A stretch of 64,000 bases of DNA, from positions 2,604,001 through 2,668,000 of the forward strand of contig OZ245061.1 of the NCBI GenBank assembly GCA_965224755.1. The letters run 5' to 3'. The position numbers and the translations under genes were made by a program. Below are positions 8,416 through 18,285 of this stretch, one piece after another. The stretch comes from Hellea sp965224755 (lineage in GTDB: Bacteria; Pseudomonadota; Alphaproteobacteria; Caulobacterales; Maricaulaceae). Position 1 is the first letter of the stretch, and each line of letters starts with the position of its first letter. The notes under the pieces were generated by a model. It had not been told where the DNA came from. It made no database searches and worked only from the letters and a program-made list of their open reading frames with translations.

Positions 8416-10260
8416 ATGAGCAATAAAACACACCCAATTTTAGAGGACATCACAGCGCGCATCAAGCGCCGCTCCGTAGATAGCCGCCGTGCCTACTTGG
8501 ATAATCTTTATGTGCGCAGACCAAATGGTCTCGCCCGCAAACGGCTTAGCGCTGGTAATCAAGCCCATGCCTTTGCTGGCTGCGCCCTACATGACAAGCA
8601 AGCTCTTCTTGGCGCAAGCTGGCCTAATATCGGCATTGTCACCGCTTATAATGACATGCTGTCAGCCCACAAACCCTTTGAGACTTATCCTGAGGTAATC
8701 CGCAAAGCCGCAAGAGAGGCAGGCGCGACGGCGCAAGTTGCGGGCGGCGTGCCCGCTATGTGCGACGGCGTCACCCAAGGCCAAGACGGTATGGAGTTAT
8801 CCCTATTTTCCCGTGATGTCATTGCTATGGCCACAGCAATTTCGCTGTCTCATGATGTATTTGACGCGGCTTTATACCTTGGCATTTGCGATAAAATCGT
8901 GCCGGGGCTTCTCATTGGCGCGCTGCAGTTCGGGCATATACCGGGCATTTTTATTCCCGCTGGCCCTATGCCGTCCGGCTTGCCCAATTCTGAAAAAGCC
9001 CGCATCCGCCAAGAATTTGCCCAAGGTAAAATCGGCCGTGACGAACTTCTTAAAGCCGAATCTGAAAGTTATCACAGCCCCGGGACATGCACATTTTACG
9101 GCACAGCCAATTCAAATCAAATGCTGATGGAAGTGATGGGGTTACACCTGCCGGGCGCAGCGTTTGTTAATCCGGGCACGCCTTTGCGCGAAGCCTTGAC
9201 CATAGGCGCGGCCCAGCGCGCGCTCGATATAACGCCTGACAAAGAGACCTACACCCCCATCGGCGAAGTCGTATGCGAGAAATCAATCGTCAACGCTATA
9301 GTCGGCCTGATGGCGACGGGCGGCTCTACCAACCTCACTTTACACATTCCCGCCATCGCCCGCGCTGCCGGCATAAATATTCGCTGGGATGATTTTTCTA
9401 ATTTATCAAAAATCACCCCGCAACTGGCCCGCATCTATCCCAATGGCAATGCAGATGTGAACCATTTTCACGCCGCAGGCGGTATGGGCTATCTGATGCG
9501 CGAATTGCTCGGCGCTGGTTTGTTGCACGAAGACGTAAAAACTGTAGTGGGCCAAGGGCTTGCGCGCTATTGCCAAGAACCGGGGCTCGACGGCGACAAA
9601 CTTGTGTGGCGAGACGCGCCAGAGCAAAGCGGTAATGACGAGATCATTCGCCCGGTCTCCCGCCCCTTTAATGCCGAAGGTGGTTTGCGTCTGTTGGACG
9701 GCAAGCTCGGACGCAGCGTGATCAAAATTTCTGCGGTGAAGCCGGAGCATCAAAATATCACGGCTCCGGCCAAAGTCTTTGACAGTCAAGACGCCCTCTA
9801 CGGAGCCTTCGAAGCCGGCGATCTCAATTGTGATTTTGTGGCTGTACTGCGCTTTCAAGGGCCAAGCGCCAACGGCATGCCAGAGCTGCACAAGCTCACC
9901 CCTGCTTTGGGTGTTTTGCAAGACAAAGGCTATAAAGTCGCGTTGGTCACGGACGGGCGCATGTCGGGTGCGTCCGGTAAAATTCCTGCAGCTATTCATG
10001 TCAGCCCCGAAGCCGCCAAAGGCGGCCCGCTGGCCCGCGTCATTGATGGCGATATCATCACGCTCGACGCCAAGACGGGGACGCTTTCTATTGCAGTGGA
10101 CGCCGCAGAATTTGATCAACGCCCCGCAGCATGTTACAAACCCAATGCAGCCACCCATGATTTTGGCCGCAATTTATTTTCCATGTTCCGCACCACGACC
10201 TCGTCTGCAGAAACGGGCGCCTGCAGTTTTTCAAACGCTTCTAGCGAGACCCATTCATGA
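8416..10260 (+). CDS. edd: 6-phosphogluconate dehydratase
   Basis: 614 residues, matching Edd (about 600). This IlvD/Edd family iron-sulfur dehydratase converts 6-phosphogluconate to 2-keto-3-deoxy-6-phosphogluconate. GGVPAMCDGVTQGQDGMELS and the GTCTFYGTANSNQM block carry the cluster cysteines, and VTDGRMSGASGKIPAA near the C-terminus is the family signature. It starts six bases after pgl and its last bases overlap glk. Dihydroxy-acid dehydratase (IlvD) is unlikely given the length and the zwf-pgl-edd-glk-eda context. Confidence 0.97.
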   Translation: MSNKTHPILEDITARIKRRSVDSRRAYLDNLYVRRPNGLARKRLSAGNQAHAFAGCALHDKQALLGASWPNIGIVTAYNDMLSAHKPFETYPEVIRKAAREAGATAQVAGGVPAMCDGVTQGQDGMELSLFSRDVIAMATAISLSHDVFDAALYLGICDKIVPGLLIGALQFGHIPGIFIPAGPMPSGLPNSEKARIRQEFAQGKIGRDELLKAESESYHSPGTCTFYGTANSNQMLMEVMGLHLPGAAFVNPGTPLREALTIGAAQRALDITPDKETYTPIGEVVCEKSIVNAIVGLMATGGSTNLTLHIPAIARAAGINIRWDDFSNLSKITPQLARIYPNGNADVNHFHAAGGMGYLMRELLGAGLLHEDVKTVVGQGLARYCQEPGLDGDKLVWRDAPEQSGNDEIIRPVSRPFNAEGGLRLLDGKLGRSVIKISAVKPEHQNITAPAKVFDSQDALYGAFEAGDLNCDFVAVLRFQGPSANGMPELHKLTPALGVLQDKGYKVALVTDGRMSGASGKIPAAIHVSPEAAKGGPLARVIDGDIITLDAKTGTLSIAVDAAEFDQRPAACYKPNAATHDFGRNLFSMFRTTTSSAETGACSFSNASSETHS

Positions 10261-11234
10261 TCCAGACAACAGAGAAAATATTAGTTGGCGATGTGGGAGG
10301 CACCAATGTGCGCCTTGGTATGGCCGCTCGCGGCATGGACGGTACGCTGTCCATAGAGCAAATTCACAAGCTGCCGGGTGATAATTACAATAATCTGAAC
10401 GCCGCCATTTCGCAGTATTTGGACGCGCTGAATTTCGTTCCTAAACGCACCGCTTTGGCCCTCGCAGGCCCCGTTGAGAATGGTTGCGTGACGCTAACTA
10501 ATAGAGGCTGGACGGTGTGCCAAAAAGACCTGAGCCAAACCTTTGGCTTTAATAATGTGCGCCTTTACAATGATTTCTCCGCGATGGCCCGCTCTGTGCC
10601 CGAATGTAATGAAGATGACTTCACGGTTTTAAATCAAGGCGCACCTGACCCTGACGCGCCCGTATTGGTCGCGGGGCCCGGCACCGGGTTTGGCATGGCC
10701 ATATTAGTTCCAAAAAATGGTGGGTGGCAGGTGCTTAGCAGTGAAGGCGGTCACCAAGCTTACGCGCCGCAAACTCGTCTTGAGACAGAAGTCCTGCATA
10801 TTTTACAAAAAGATACCGATTTTGTTTCCCTCGAACTTGTTAGCTCCGGACACGGTATGGACGCTGTACATAAGGCTGTTTGCGAACGGCTTGGGCAGCC
10901 TTACAAGCTGTTAACGCCTATGGCCATTCGCGACTTGGCTGTTGCGGGGGACCGCGCCTGTCTTGATGTGTGCGAAATCCGCGCCAACGCTATTATGGGC
11001 GTCATGGGCGACATGGCCTTGGCAACGGGCGCGCGCGGCGGGGTGGTCTTGGCAGGCGGCGTGGCGAAACGGCTTTTGGAATTTATCGACACGCCGACCG
11101 CTATGGAGCGCTATTACAACAGAGGCCCGCGCCGGGCCTATGTGAAAAACATTCCAGTGAAATTATTGCAAAAACCAGCGACCGCGCTTTATGGCGTCGC
11201 GGCGCTGAGCTTGGACCAAGACAATGACAGATGA
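10257..11234 (+). CDS. glk: Glucokinase
   Basis: 325 residues. The N-terminus GDVGGTNVRLGMA is the phosphate-binding loop of the Glk family (not ROK), followed by ALAGPVENG, LYNDFSAMA with the catalytic Asp, VAGPGTGFGMA and LAGGVAKR. It phosphorylates glucose with ATP. The start overlaps the edd stop as ATGA and the end overlaps eda by 11 bases. Its place inside the Entner-Doudoroff operon implies that intracellular free glucose, probably produced by GH3 and GH16 enzymes of the locus, is a main input. Confidence 0.95.
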   Translation: MIQTTEKILVGDVGGTNVRLGMAARGMDGTLSIEQIHKLPGDNYNNLNAAISQYLDALNFVPKRTALALAGPVENGCVTLTNRGWTVCQKDLSQTFGFNNVRLYNDFSAMARSVPECNEDDFTVLNQGAPDPDAPVLVAGPGTGFGMAILVPKNGGWQVLSSEGGHQAYAPQTRLETEVLHILQKDTDFVSLELVSSGHGMDAVHKAVCERLGQPYKLLTPMAIRDLAVAGDRACLDVCEIRANAIMGVMGDMALATGARGGVVLAGGVAKRLLEFIDTPTAMERYYNRGPRRAYVKNIPVKLLQKPATALYGVAALSLDQDNDR

Positions 11235-11859
11235 TGTTGCCAAACTCATAAGCGCTCTCAAAGCCTGCCCAATTGTGCCGGTACTGACCATTAATGACGC
11301 TCAAAGCGCCGCGCCTCTTGCTAAAGCGCTTAGCGCTGCGGGCTTAACGACCGCAGAAATTACCTTGCGTACGCCCGCTGCTCTCGGCGCTATCCGCGCC
11401 ATGAAGGATGCCGCGCCAGAACTGTTCATAGGCGCTGGCACTATTCTTTCGCGCAAAGACTTAGACGCAGCCCTTAAAGCCGGCAGTGATTTTATTGTCA
11501 CGCCTGCAGTGAGTACAAAATTGCTTGCCGCCATCAAGGCCTGTGCCAAGCCTGTCTTCCCCGGCACGGCGACGCCTAGCGAAGCGCTAGAATTATATGA
11601 GCAAGGCTTTGAATATGTGAAGTTCTTTCCGGCGGAAAGTAATGGCGGTATCCCCGCCCTCAAATCCATGGCAGGCCCGTTGCCGCAAATTACCTTTATG
11701 CCCACAGGCGGCATTAACGGTCAAAGCGCCCCGAATTATCTGGCCTTGCCAAATGTCATCGCCGTTGGCGGCTCATGGATGGTTGACAAAACAGCATTAA
11801 CTGCAGGGGACTTTAAGAAAATAGAAGCAAGTGCGCGCCAAGCGGTTAACGACCTATAA
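11224..11859 (+). CDS. eda: 2-keto-3-deoxy-6-phosphogluconate aldolase
   Basis: 211 residues, the standard KDPG aldolase length. It splits KDPG into pyruvate and glyceraldehyde 3-phosphate. AEITLRTP contains the catalytic Glu, and FEYVKFFPAE contains the Schiff-base Lys. MPTGGING and AVGGSWMV form the phosphate site. It is where the glucose route (zwf-edd) and the uronate route (kdgK) merge. The gene ends directly against the convergent GH3 gene with no intergenic base, so no terminator fits between them. Confidence 0.96.
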   Translation: MTDDVAKLISALKACPIVPVLTINDAQSAAPLAKALSAAGLTTAEITLRTPAALGAIRAMKDAAPELFIGAGTILSRKDLDAALKAGSDFIVTPAVSTKLLAAIKACAKPVFPGTATPSEALELYEQGFEYVKFFPAESNGGIPALKSMAGPLPQITFMPTGGINGQSAPNYLALPNVIAVGGSWMVDKTALTAGDFKKIEASARQAVNDL

Positions 11860-14133
11860 TTATTCGACGAGTGTAAACGCTGCCATTTTTACATCATCAG
11901 ACGCGCCGCCAATATAGATTTTGAATGCGCCAGGTTCCGCACTGTAACTCATATCAAGGCGGTAAAAAGCGAGTTCTTTGGGGGTGATAGTAAAGTTTAC
12001 GGCGCGTGGTTCTCCTGGCGCAAGTGTGATTTGTTTAAACCCCTTTAGCTCTTTGACCGGACGGGCGACGGAGCCGACAAGATCTTGGATGTAGAGCTGC
12101 ACGGTTTCGGTGCCTGCGTATTTGCCCGTATTTGTTATGGTGACGGAGGCTGTTAAGTTGCCACCCATAGCCATCTCGTCGTTGCTTAATGTGATATCCG
12201 AATATTTGAACTCTGTATAACTAAGCCCATGCCCAAAAGCATAGAGCGGAGTATTGGGCGCCGCTAAATAACGCGATACAAATTTGCTGCCCAAATCTTC
12301 GGGATTTTGCGGACGGCCCGTATTGAGCATATTATAATAGAGCGGGATTTGCCCGACATTGCGCGGAATGGTCAGAGGTAATTTGCCGGACGGGTTATAA
12401 TTGCCGGACAGAATATCAGCGATAGCATGGCCGCCCTGAACCCCCGGATACCAAGCCTCGACAATCGCGCCCACATTTTGGTCAGCCCATTCAAGCGCTA
12501 GTGGGCGGCCATTCATTAGAACCAGCACGATGGGTTTGCCTGTCGCGTGCAAGGCTTCGAGCAGGGCTTGTTGATTGCCGGGGAGCTGTAAATCCGTGCG
12601 GCTGGCGGCTTCGCCTGTATAACTCCAACGTTCGCCGAGCACAGCGATAATGATGTCAGATTCGTTGGCCAGCGCCACGGCACGCCTAATCTCCTCGGCA
12701 CTGTATTTTTCTTTTGGCCTATAGTGTGCGCCCTTGGCGTACTTGATATCTACATCTTTTCCATAGCGAGCCCGCAGGCCTTCCAGCGCGGTGACAGGTC
12801 TTTCTTTGCGGTCACCAGCAGAAATCCAACTGCCGAGCATATCGGTTTTACTATCGGCGAGCGGGCCGATAACGGCGATAGATTTTATGGTCTCCGCTAT
12901 AGGCAATGTGCTGTTTTCGTTTTTTAGAAGCACGATAGATTTGCGCGCCATATCGCGCGCCGAGGCTATGTTTTCGGCGCTATAGATTTCAGCCTTTTCG
13001 CGCGCGGCGTCGCTATATCTATAAGGGTCTTCAAACAGGCCGAGACGAAATTTCATTTCTAAAATACGGCGCACGGCTGTGTCCACTTGCGGCTCTGTTG
13101 CAATACCGTCTTTTACGGATTGCGCTAAATGCTCCATAAACACTGCGCCCTGCATATCCATATCTACGCCCGCATTTAAGGACAGCTCACCCGCGTGTTT
13201 ATTGCCGCGCGCAAAGCCGTGAGGCACCATTTCATTAATCGACGTATAATCGGTGACAACGAACCCTTCATAGCCCCATTCGCCCCTTAAAATATCTGTT
13301 AGCAAATAATGATTGCCCGTAGCCGGTACGCCGTTCAGCGCGTTAAAGCTTGTCATCACCGTTGCTGCGCCTGCACCCAGCGCCGCCTCGAATGGCGGTA
13401 AATAAGTGGACCGAAGCTCACGGTCTGACATATCGGTGGTATGGTAATCACGTCCCGCCTGCGCCGCGCCGTAGGCGGCGAAATGTTTGGCGGTGGCCAG
13501 AATGGTATCTGTGCGCGATAGATCATCCCCTTGAAAGCCGCGCACCCGAGCGCGGGCGATTTGCGAGCCCAAATAGACGTCTTCCCCGGCGCCTTCTGCG
13601 ATGCGCCCCCAGCGCGGGTCGCGGGCAATATCGACCATAGGCGCAAATGTCCAGTGCAGGCCTTCGGCGGCAGCTTCGCGCGCGGCGATGCGGGCGCTCA
13701 GCTCAATGGCCTGCAAATCCCAAGACGCCGCTTCGCCAAGCGGAATAGGGAAAGTGGTGCGGTGGCCATGGATCACGTCCATACCAAACAAGAGAGGGAT
13801 GCCGAGGCGTGTTTCCTCGACGGCTATGCGCTGTAGCTCGCGGGTTCTCTCGGAAGTGTAAATGCTAAAGATTGCGCCGACGCGGCCTGCCTTTAAATGC
13901 GCTTGGTAGTTTTCTTGACTAACCGCGCCCGTCACCGCCCAATTGGCCGTGAACAAAGTCATCTGCCCGATTTTTTCCTCAAGCGTCATTTGGGCGATGA
14001 GGTCGTCAACTAGTTTATGACCCGCTGGGCCTATATCGCTTTGCGCGCCTATTTTTGCGTTGGGTTTATCTGGCGTAGAGGGCGCGCAGCTCAGCAGTAG
14101 CGCAGCTGCGAATATGCCAAACCAGCGCTTCAT
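11860..14133 (-). CDS. GH3 beta-glucosidase lipoprotein, BglX-like
   Basis: 757 residues from ATG 14133; the GTG at 14136 overlaps the upstream stop. The signal peptide ends in the lipobox LLSC. GH3 N-domain motifs include KHFAAYGAAQAGRDY, MTSFNALNGVPATG and GFVVTDY, with the nucleophile Asp in the last. The C-domain and a fibronectin-III-like tail (EFKYSDITLS to PGEPRAVNF) follow, the full BglX layout. It probably removes glucose from the non-reducing end of beta-glucan oligosaccharides in the periplasm or on the outer membrane. It is second in a two-gene operon with the esterase-like gene, from a promoter region with a LacI-type operator. Confidence 0.93.
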   Translation of the reverse strand: MKRWFGIFAAALLLSCAPSTPDKPNAKIGAQSDIGPAGHKLVDDLIAQMTLEEKIGQMTLFTANWAVTGAVSQENYQAHLKAGRVGAIFSIYTSERTRELQRIAVEETRLGIPLLFGMDVIHGHRTTFPIPLGEAASWDLQAIELSARIAAREAAAEGLHWTFAPMVDIARDPRWGRIAEGAGEDVYLGSQIARARVRGFQGDDLSRTDTILATAKHFAAYGAAQAGRDYHTTDMSDRELRSTYLPPFEAALGAGAATVMTSFNALNGVPATGNHYLLTDILRGEWGYEGFVVTDYTSINEMVPHGFARGNKHAGELSLNAGVDMDMQGAVFMEHLAQSVKDGIATEPQVDTAVRRILEMKFRLGLFEDPYRYSDAAREKAEIYSAENIASARDMARKSIVLLKNENSTLPIAETIKSIAVIGPLADSKTDMLGSWISAGDRKERPVTALEGLRARYGKDVDIKYAKGAHYRPKEKYSAEEIRRAVALANESDIIIAVLGERWSYTGEAASRTDLQLPGNQQALLEALHATGKPIVLVLMNGRPLALEWADQNVGAIVEAWYPGVQGGHAIADILSGNYNPSGKLPLTIPRNVGQIPLYYNMLNTGRPQNPEDLGSKFVSRYLAAPNTPLYAFGHGLSYTEFKYSDITLSNDEMAMGGNLTASVTITNTGKYAGTETVQLYIQDLVGSVARPVKELKGFKQITLAPGEPRAVNFTITPKELAFYRLDMSYSAEPGAFKIYIGGASDDVKMAAFTLVE

Positions 14134-14135
14134 CA

Positions 14136-16163
14136 CTACTCAACAGCTATTTGGAACGGACCGACGGGTGTGCCTTCCGCCGCGTATAAATTACAGGTCG
14201 GCGCCATGCCCCAGCAATAGCGCACATGGGTTGGGGCCGCGATTTTGCCGCTGGTGAGCACCACCGTATTGCGCTCCATACTCGCTGTTGCGTAAGCACA
14301 ATTTAGCGAATCGCCTTGCTCTATTTTAGTTTGCGGGTTCGGGTTTGCGCATAGCTGGAACGCTATGGGATGGTTGTCACTGCGCGTGACATAACCGCCT
14401 TCGGTCTTGGGCAATTCAACTCGCACCGTATCGCCGCGCCGCGATACACGCAATGGTGAATGGCCCAGCGTATTATAATCCGTCTCGCCGATGAGGCCGC
14501 GGTAAGTTTTGGCAATGCGCTTGCCCACATCTTGTTTATTGGTCGGGTGAATATCTGCGGGATTACCAAGCCCCATCGTCACGGCTAGGCCGATATTATC
14601 ATCACGCAAAGCGGCGATGCGCTGGGCTTCGCGCAGGTTGGACCATGTGACTTCTTCGGGCATGGTCGCAATTTTGCCAAAGCCGGGAAGCTGCACAATA
14701 ACCACAGGCATGTCTTTGCCAAACATGCGCCGCCAATTGGCGATCATGCTGGCCAGCATTTCGTCATATTCTGCGTCGCGCCTTGTGTTGGACTCGCCCT
14801 GATACCAGACCGCGCCTTTAAACTGCAGACCCTCCAAGGGCGCAATCATGGCATTGTGCATGCCCGTATATCCCGTCATGGTCTGCCACGGGATGAGCGG
14901 GGCCATTTTAAGGCCCATCGGTTCCTTCTTATAGGTCCAGCCCTCGCTCAAAGGTTTCATATCTGCGCCCTCCACCGTATAGCCGATTTTCTCGGCGGGG
15001 CCCATCATGCCGCCCGCGCCCCACATAGAGCGCACATTGATCAAAATATGATTTTTGCCCGCATGCAGCAGATCAGAACTCGCTGTGTAACCGTGCGGTT
15101 CCCAGCTTACCGTGCGGCCAATAAATTTTCCGTTGACCCATGTGATGTCGCCTTTGGAGAGTTTTCCAAGGTCAATTTTTACAGCTTTCTTTGCCTCTTC
15201 TTCGGTGAGAGAGAAGCTGTTTTTATACCAGACAAGCCCGTCATAATTAGCCAAGTCTTTGTCGCCGTAATGCTTCCAATTTTTAAAGTCGGGGATGGAT
15301 TTCCAACCCGTGCTTTTGTCAGGTCGCGGAGCGTCCCACGGGGCCATGCCGCCGCTCTCGCGTTTATACCAATTTTCCCATTGCGCCCCCAGCGCCGCTC
15401 TGCCAGCCACTTTGTCGTTGGCATATATATTGAGAACATCGAGGCTTTCCTCCATACCTTCAAAAGGGCGTAAGTCTTCTTGGCGCATCCAAGCCTGAAT
15501 TTGTGCGCCGCCCCAAGATGAGTGCAACATCCCGATAGGAATATCGTTGGTTTTTTGTAGCTCTTTGACGAAAAAATAACATGCCCCCGAAAATTCGCCG
15601 ACAGTGTCACTGCTTGCCACGACCCATTGCTGCGGCTCATTAAACTCACGCAGAGGCGTAGGGCTGATTTTATAACGGGGGTGGAATTGGCGGATGGTAG
15701 GATTGTGTTTGCGCTTCATCTCGGCTGATGCCTTGAACGCATTTTTGACCTTCATTTCCATATTGGATTGGCCGGAACATAAAAACACATCGCCGATCAG
15801 AACATCCGTGATGGTTTGAGATTTACCGCCGCTGTTTAGTTTGATCACGTAAGGTCCGCCTTCGGTCATGGCCGGAAATTCTACGCGCCAAGCTCCCGAT
15901 TTATCTGCTGTTCCGCTGCGTTCCACGCCATCAAAGCTCACTGTGGCTTCTGCGCCTTCAGGCGCGACGCCCCAAATAGTGATGAGCCTACCGCGCTGCA
16001 AAACCATATGGTCTGTGAACACGCCTGCCATGCCAAAGGTTTTGGCCATAGTCGTTTTTGATTGAGGCGCGGGCGCGCTTTGCTGCGGGCTGGAATCGCA
16101 GGCACTAAGACCCAATGCAAGAGCAAGCGTGAGGGCCACGGGCCATGTGAAAAAAGATTTCAT
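14136..16163 (-). CDS. Sialate O-acetylesterase-like SGNH carbohydrate esterase, lipoprotein
   Basis: 675 residues with lipobox LSAC near residue 22. SGNH blocks are split: LCSGQSNMEMKV with the nucleophile Ser, WGGAQIQAW, then an inserted beta-sandwich of about 150 residues (including VWYKNSFSLT and TWVNGKFIGRT), then VWYQGESN and DIHPTNKQ with the catalytic Asp-x-His. This inserted-jelly-roll layout is typical of SASA/CE20-like acetylesterases. It probably removes acetyl groups from glycan fragments before GH3 attack; the exact substrate is unknown. It is divergent from the GH2 gene across a LacI-type operator, and its stop abuts the GH3 start. Confidence 0.88.
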   Translation of the reverse strand: MKSFFTWPVALTLALALGLSACDSSPQQSAPAPQSKTTMAKTFGMAGVFTDHMVLQRGRLITIWGVAPEGAEATVSFDGVERSGTADKSGAWRVEFPAMTEGGPYVIKLNSGGKSQTITDVLIGDVFLCSGQSNMEMKVKNAFKASAEMKRKHNPTIRQFHPRYKISPTPLREFNEPQQWVVASSDTVGEFSGACYFFVKELQKTNDIPIGMLHSSWGGAQIQAWMRQEDLRPFEGMEESLDVLNIYANDKVAGRAALGAQWENWYKRESGGMAPWDAPRPDKSTGWKSIPDFKNWKHYGDKDLANYDGLVWYKNSFSLTEEEAKKAVKIDLGKLSKGDITWVNGKFIGRTVSWEPHGYTASSDLLHAGKNHILINVRSMWGAGGMMGPAEKIGYTVEGADMKPLSEGWTYKKEPMGLKMAPLIPWQTMTGYTGMHNAMIAPLEGLQFKGAVWYQGESNTRRDAEYDEMLASMIANWRRMFGKDMPVVIVQLPGFGKIATMPEEVTWSNLREAQRIAALRDDNIGLAVTMGLGNPADIHPTNKQDVGKRIAKTYRGLIGETDYNTLGHSPLRVSRRGDTVRVELPKTEGGYVTRSDNHPIAFQLCANPNPQTKIEQGDSLNCAYATASMERNTVVLTSGKIAAPTHVRYCWGMAPTCNLYAAEGTPVGPFQIAVE

Positions 16164-16231
16164 AACGCGTTTCCAATTTCCTTATGGTTTTGCACCGTTG
16201 ACCATTATACTTACCTAACGTAATGTGTAAA

Positions 16232-16245
16232 TGACAGCGGTGTCA
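16232..16245. promoter_or_regulatory. LacI-type operator between esterase-GH3 and GH2
   Basis: TGACAGCGGTGTCA, one base from the perfect operator at 4922, in the 110-bp divergent region. On the minus strand TTGACA at 16246-16241 would be a -35 box for the esterase-GH3 operon, but no strong -10 was found at the ideal spacing. It probably controls both directions. Confidence 0.72.
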
Positions 16246-16273
16246 ATTAAAGAGCACTGCGCGACTGGAGGTA

Positions 16274-18202
16274 ATGATGAAATATTTTGGGATAGGACTT
16301 TTATTTGCGAGCATAGTGTTGTTTGCGGCGTGCAGCCCAACGCAGACAAGTGACACGGTCGGAGACACAGCAGCCGACGCGCCTCTGAAAATTACCAAGG
16401 CGGTTATTGAGGGTACCGTTGCTGAGCGCTCTCAGCCTTTGCCCGCCTTTGATTTAATGAATCCACGCGGACGCAGTTTTACTGATTTGTCCGGTGCGTG
16501 GAAATATCTCCCTGACCCGTTTCGCGAAGGTCTGCGCAACAAAGTTATCGGCCAATATACCATGTTCAAAGATATCTATGACGCGGATACCAAACCAGGC
16601 ACGCTTAAAGAATATGATTGGGCCACCGCTCCGGCCTTGCAAGTCCCAGGGAGCTGGACGGCGCAAGTGCCGGAGCTTTCATGGTATGAAAACTTGGTCT
16701 GGTTACGCCGCAGATTCGACGCACAGCCCAAAGCAGGCAAGCGCTATTTTTTACATTTTGGCGCAGCCAATTACGAAGCCACAGTGTATTTGAACGGCGA
16801 GAAAATCGGCGTTCACCAAGGCGGCTTTACGCCGTTTGTATTTGACGTGACGGGCAAGCTTAAGAACGGGGAAAACTCTCTTGTCGTTGGCGTGGATAGC
16901 GAGCATGGCGAAACCTCTATTCCGCCTGCCCGTACCGATTGGTGGAATTATGGCGGCATAACCCGCCCGGTTCTTTTGGTCGAGAGCGCACCGACTCTCG
17001 TGCGTAATTACTGGCTACGGCTTGAAGATGATGGCCGCATCGCAGTAGACGTTACCCTTGACGGAGTACAGGCTGCGGGGCGAAAAGTTGAGGTTTCGAT
17101 TGCTGATCTTGGCATTACTCAAACGCTAACTACTGACGCGAACGGCGCGGCACACGGCTATATAGCCGCCAATTCGGGCCTTAAAAAATGGTCACCAAAA
17201 AGCCCGAAACTTTACGATGTTAAGGTCAGCTTTGACGGACAAATCCTAACTGACCGTATCGGCTTTCGCACTATCAAAGTTGTCGGCGATGATATTTTGC
17301 TCAATGGAAAATCCATCTTCCTGCGCGGCATTTCCATGCATGAGGAAAAACTGGGCGAGATTGCTGACCGCTATCTCGGCACAGACGGAGCGCGCGAACT
17401 TCTCTCCGAAATCAAAGACGGCCTGAACGGCAATTTTGTCCGCTTGGCTCATTATCCCCATTCCGAAGAAACTCTGCGCGTCGCCGACGAAATGGGTATA
17501 TTAGTGTGGAGCGAAGTGCCGGTCTATTGGGATGTGGCGTTCGAGAATATGGACGTGCTACGCAATGCCCGTACCATGTTGCGCGATAATATCCGCCGCG
17601 ACTGTAACCGCGCTTCGATCATCATTTGGAGCGTCGCCAATGAAACCCCGATTCGCGAGAGCCGCAATGCATTTTTGACCACCATGATCGAAGATGTGCG
17701 CGCCATGGACAGCACCCGCCTTGTCAGTCAGGCCTCTAACCAAAGCCGCCATAAAAAAGGCGCGGTGGTGATCGACGATCCGCTCGCCCCGCTTGTCGAT
17801 ATTCTCTCGGTCAATTATTATGGCGGCTGGTATGGCGGGCAAAAACTTCCAACCATACCGGCTGTGAAATGGGAGCGCGTGGCCAAAAAACCGATGTTGT
17901 TTTCCGAATTTGGTGCGGGGGCCTATATTGATTTCCGCGATCCCGAGACGACAAGAAAGTTCTCTGTTGAGTATCAAGAAGATCTTTATGAAGCGACCAT
18001 CGCCATGGCCAAAGAAATTCCGTTTCTGCGGGGCTCCTCCCCTTGGGTGCTTAAAGACTTCAAATCCCCCCGCCGTTTCCATAGCGAATACCAAGAGTTC
18101 TGGAACCGCAAAGGCCTGATGAGCGAAACCGGAGAGCACAAACCCGCCTTTAATACGCTAAGGGCTTGGTATGACGAAATCGAAGCGGAGTATGAGGAGT
18201 AG
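16274..18202 (+). CDS. GH2 beta-glucuronidase-type lipoprotein
   Basis: 642 residues behind a strong GGAGG at 16267-16271; ATGs lie at 16274 and 16277. The lipobox is FAAC. The order is jelly-roll (about 60-235), Ig-like domain and TIM barrel (from about 330). The acid/base Glu lies in SVANETP and the nucleophile in LFSEFGAG. The C-terminal NRKG at about 611-614 lines up with NKKG of E. coli UidA, the Asn-x-Lys motif that binds the uronate carboxylate, so glucuronidase activity is favoured over galactosidase. It would release glucuronate for UxaC. A bidirectional terminator follows. Confidence 0.9.
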   Translation: MMKYFGIGLLFASIVLFAACSPTQTSDTVGDTAADAPLKITKAVIEGTVAERSQPLPAFDLMNPRGRSFTDLSGAWKYLPDPFREGLRNKVIGQYTMFKDIYDADTKPGTLKEYDWATAPALQVPGSWTAQVPELSWYENLVWLRRRFDAQPKAGKRYFLHFGAANYEATVYLNGEKIGVHQGGFTPFVFDVTGKLKNGENSLVVGVDSEHGETSIPPARTDWWNYGGITRPVLLVESAPTLVRNYWLRLEDDGRIAVDVTLDGVQAAGRKVEVSIADLGITQTLTTDANGAAHGYIAANSGLKKWSPKSPKLYDVKVSFDGQILTDRIGFRTIKVVGDDILLNGKSIFLRGISMHEEKLGEIADRYLGTDGARELLSEIKDGLNGNFVRLAHYPHSEETLRVADEMGILVWSEVPVYWDVAFENMDVLRNARTMLRDNIRRDCNRASIIIWSVANETPIRESRNAFLTTMIEDVRAMDSTRLVSQASNQSRHKKGAVVIDDPLAPLVDILSVNYYGGWYGGQKLPTIPAVKWERVAKKPMLFSEFGAGAYIDFRDPETTRKFSVEYQEDLYEATIAMAKEIPFLRGSSPWVLKDFKSPRRFHSEYQEFWNRKGLMSETGEHKPAFNTLRAWYDEIEAEYEE

Positions 18203-18230
18203 GCGGGGCTCAATAAAATATCAAATAATA

Positions 18231-18265
18231 AAAAGCCCGCCCTTGTGATCAGGGGCGGGCCTTTT
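18231..18265. terminator. Bidirectional terminator between convergent genes
   Basis: An 8-bp GC stem, GCCCGCCC (18235-18242) with GGGCGGGC (18253-18260), is flanked by AAAA on the left and a T run on the right. It can end both the GH2 gene and the convergent symporter gene. Confidence 0.85.
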
Positions 18266-18285
18266 GTTTAGGCGCTATAATTTCT

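Noticed and set aside
9406..10158. 250-codon open frame antisense to edd
   Set aside because: It is the shadow of edd; the Edd motifs on the plus strand are complete.
14136..16163. Reading the SASA protein as a true sialidase-pathway esterase
   Set aside because: No sialic acid catabolic genes are in the window; the fold with an inserted sandwich is shared by plant and algal glycan acetylesterases.
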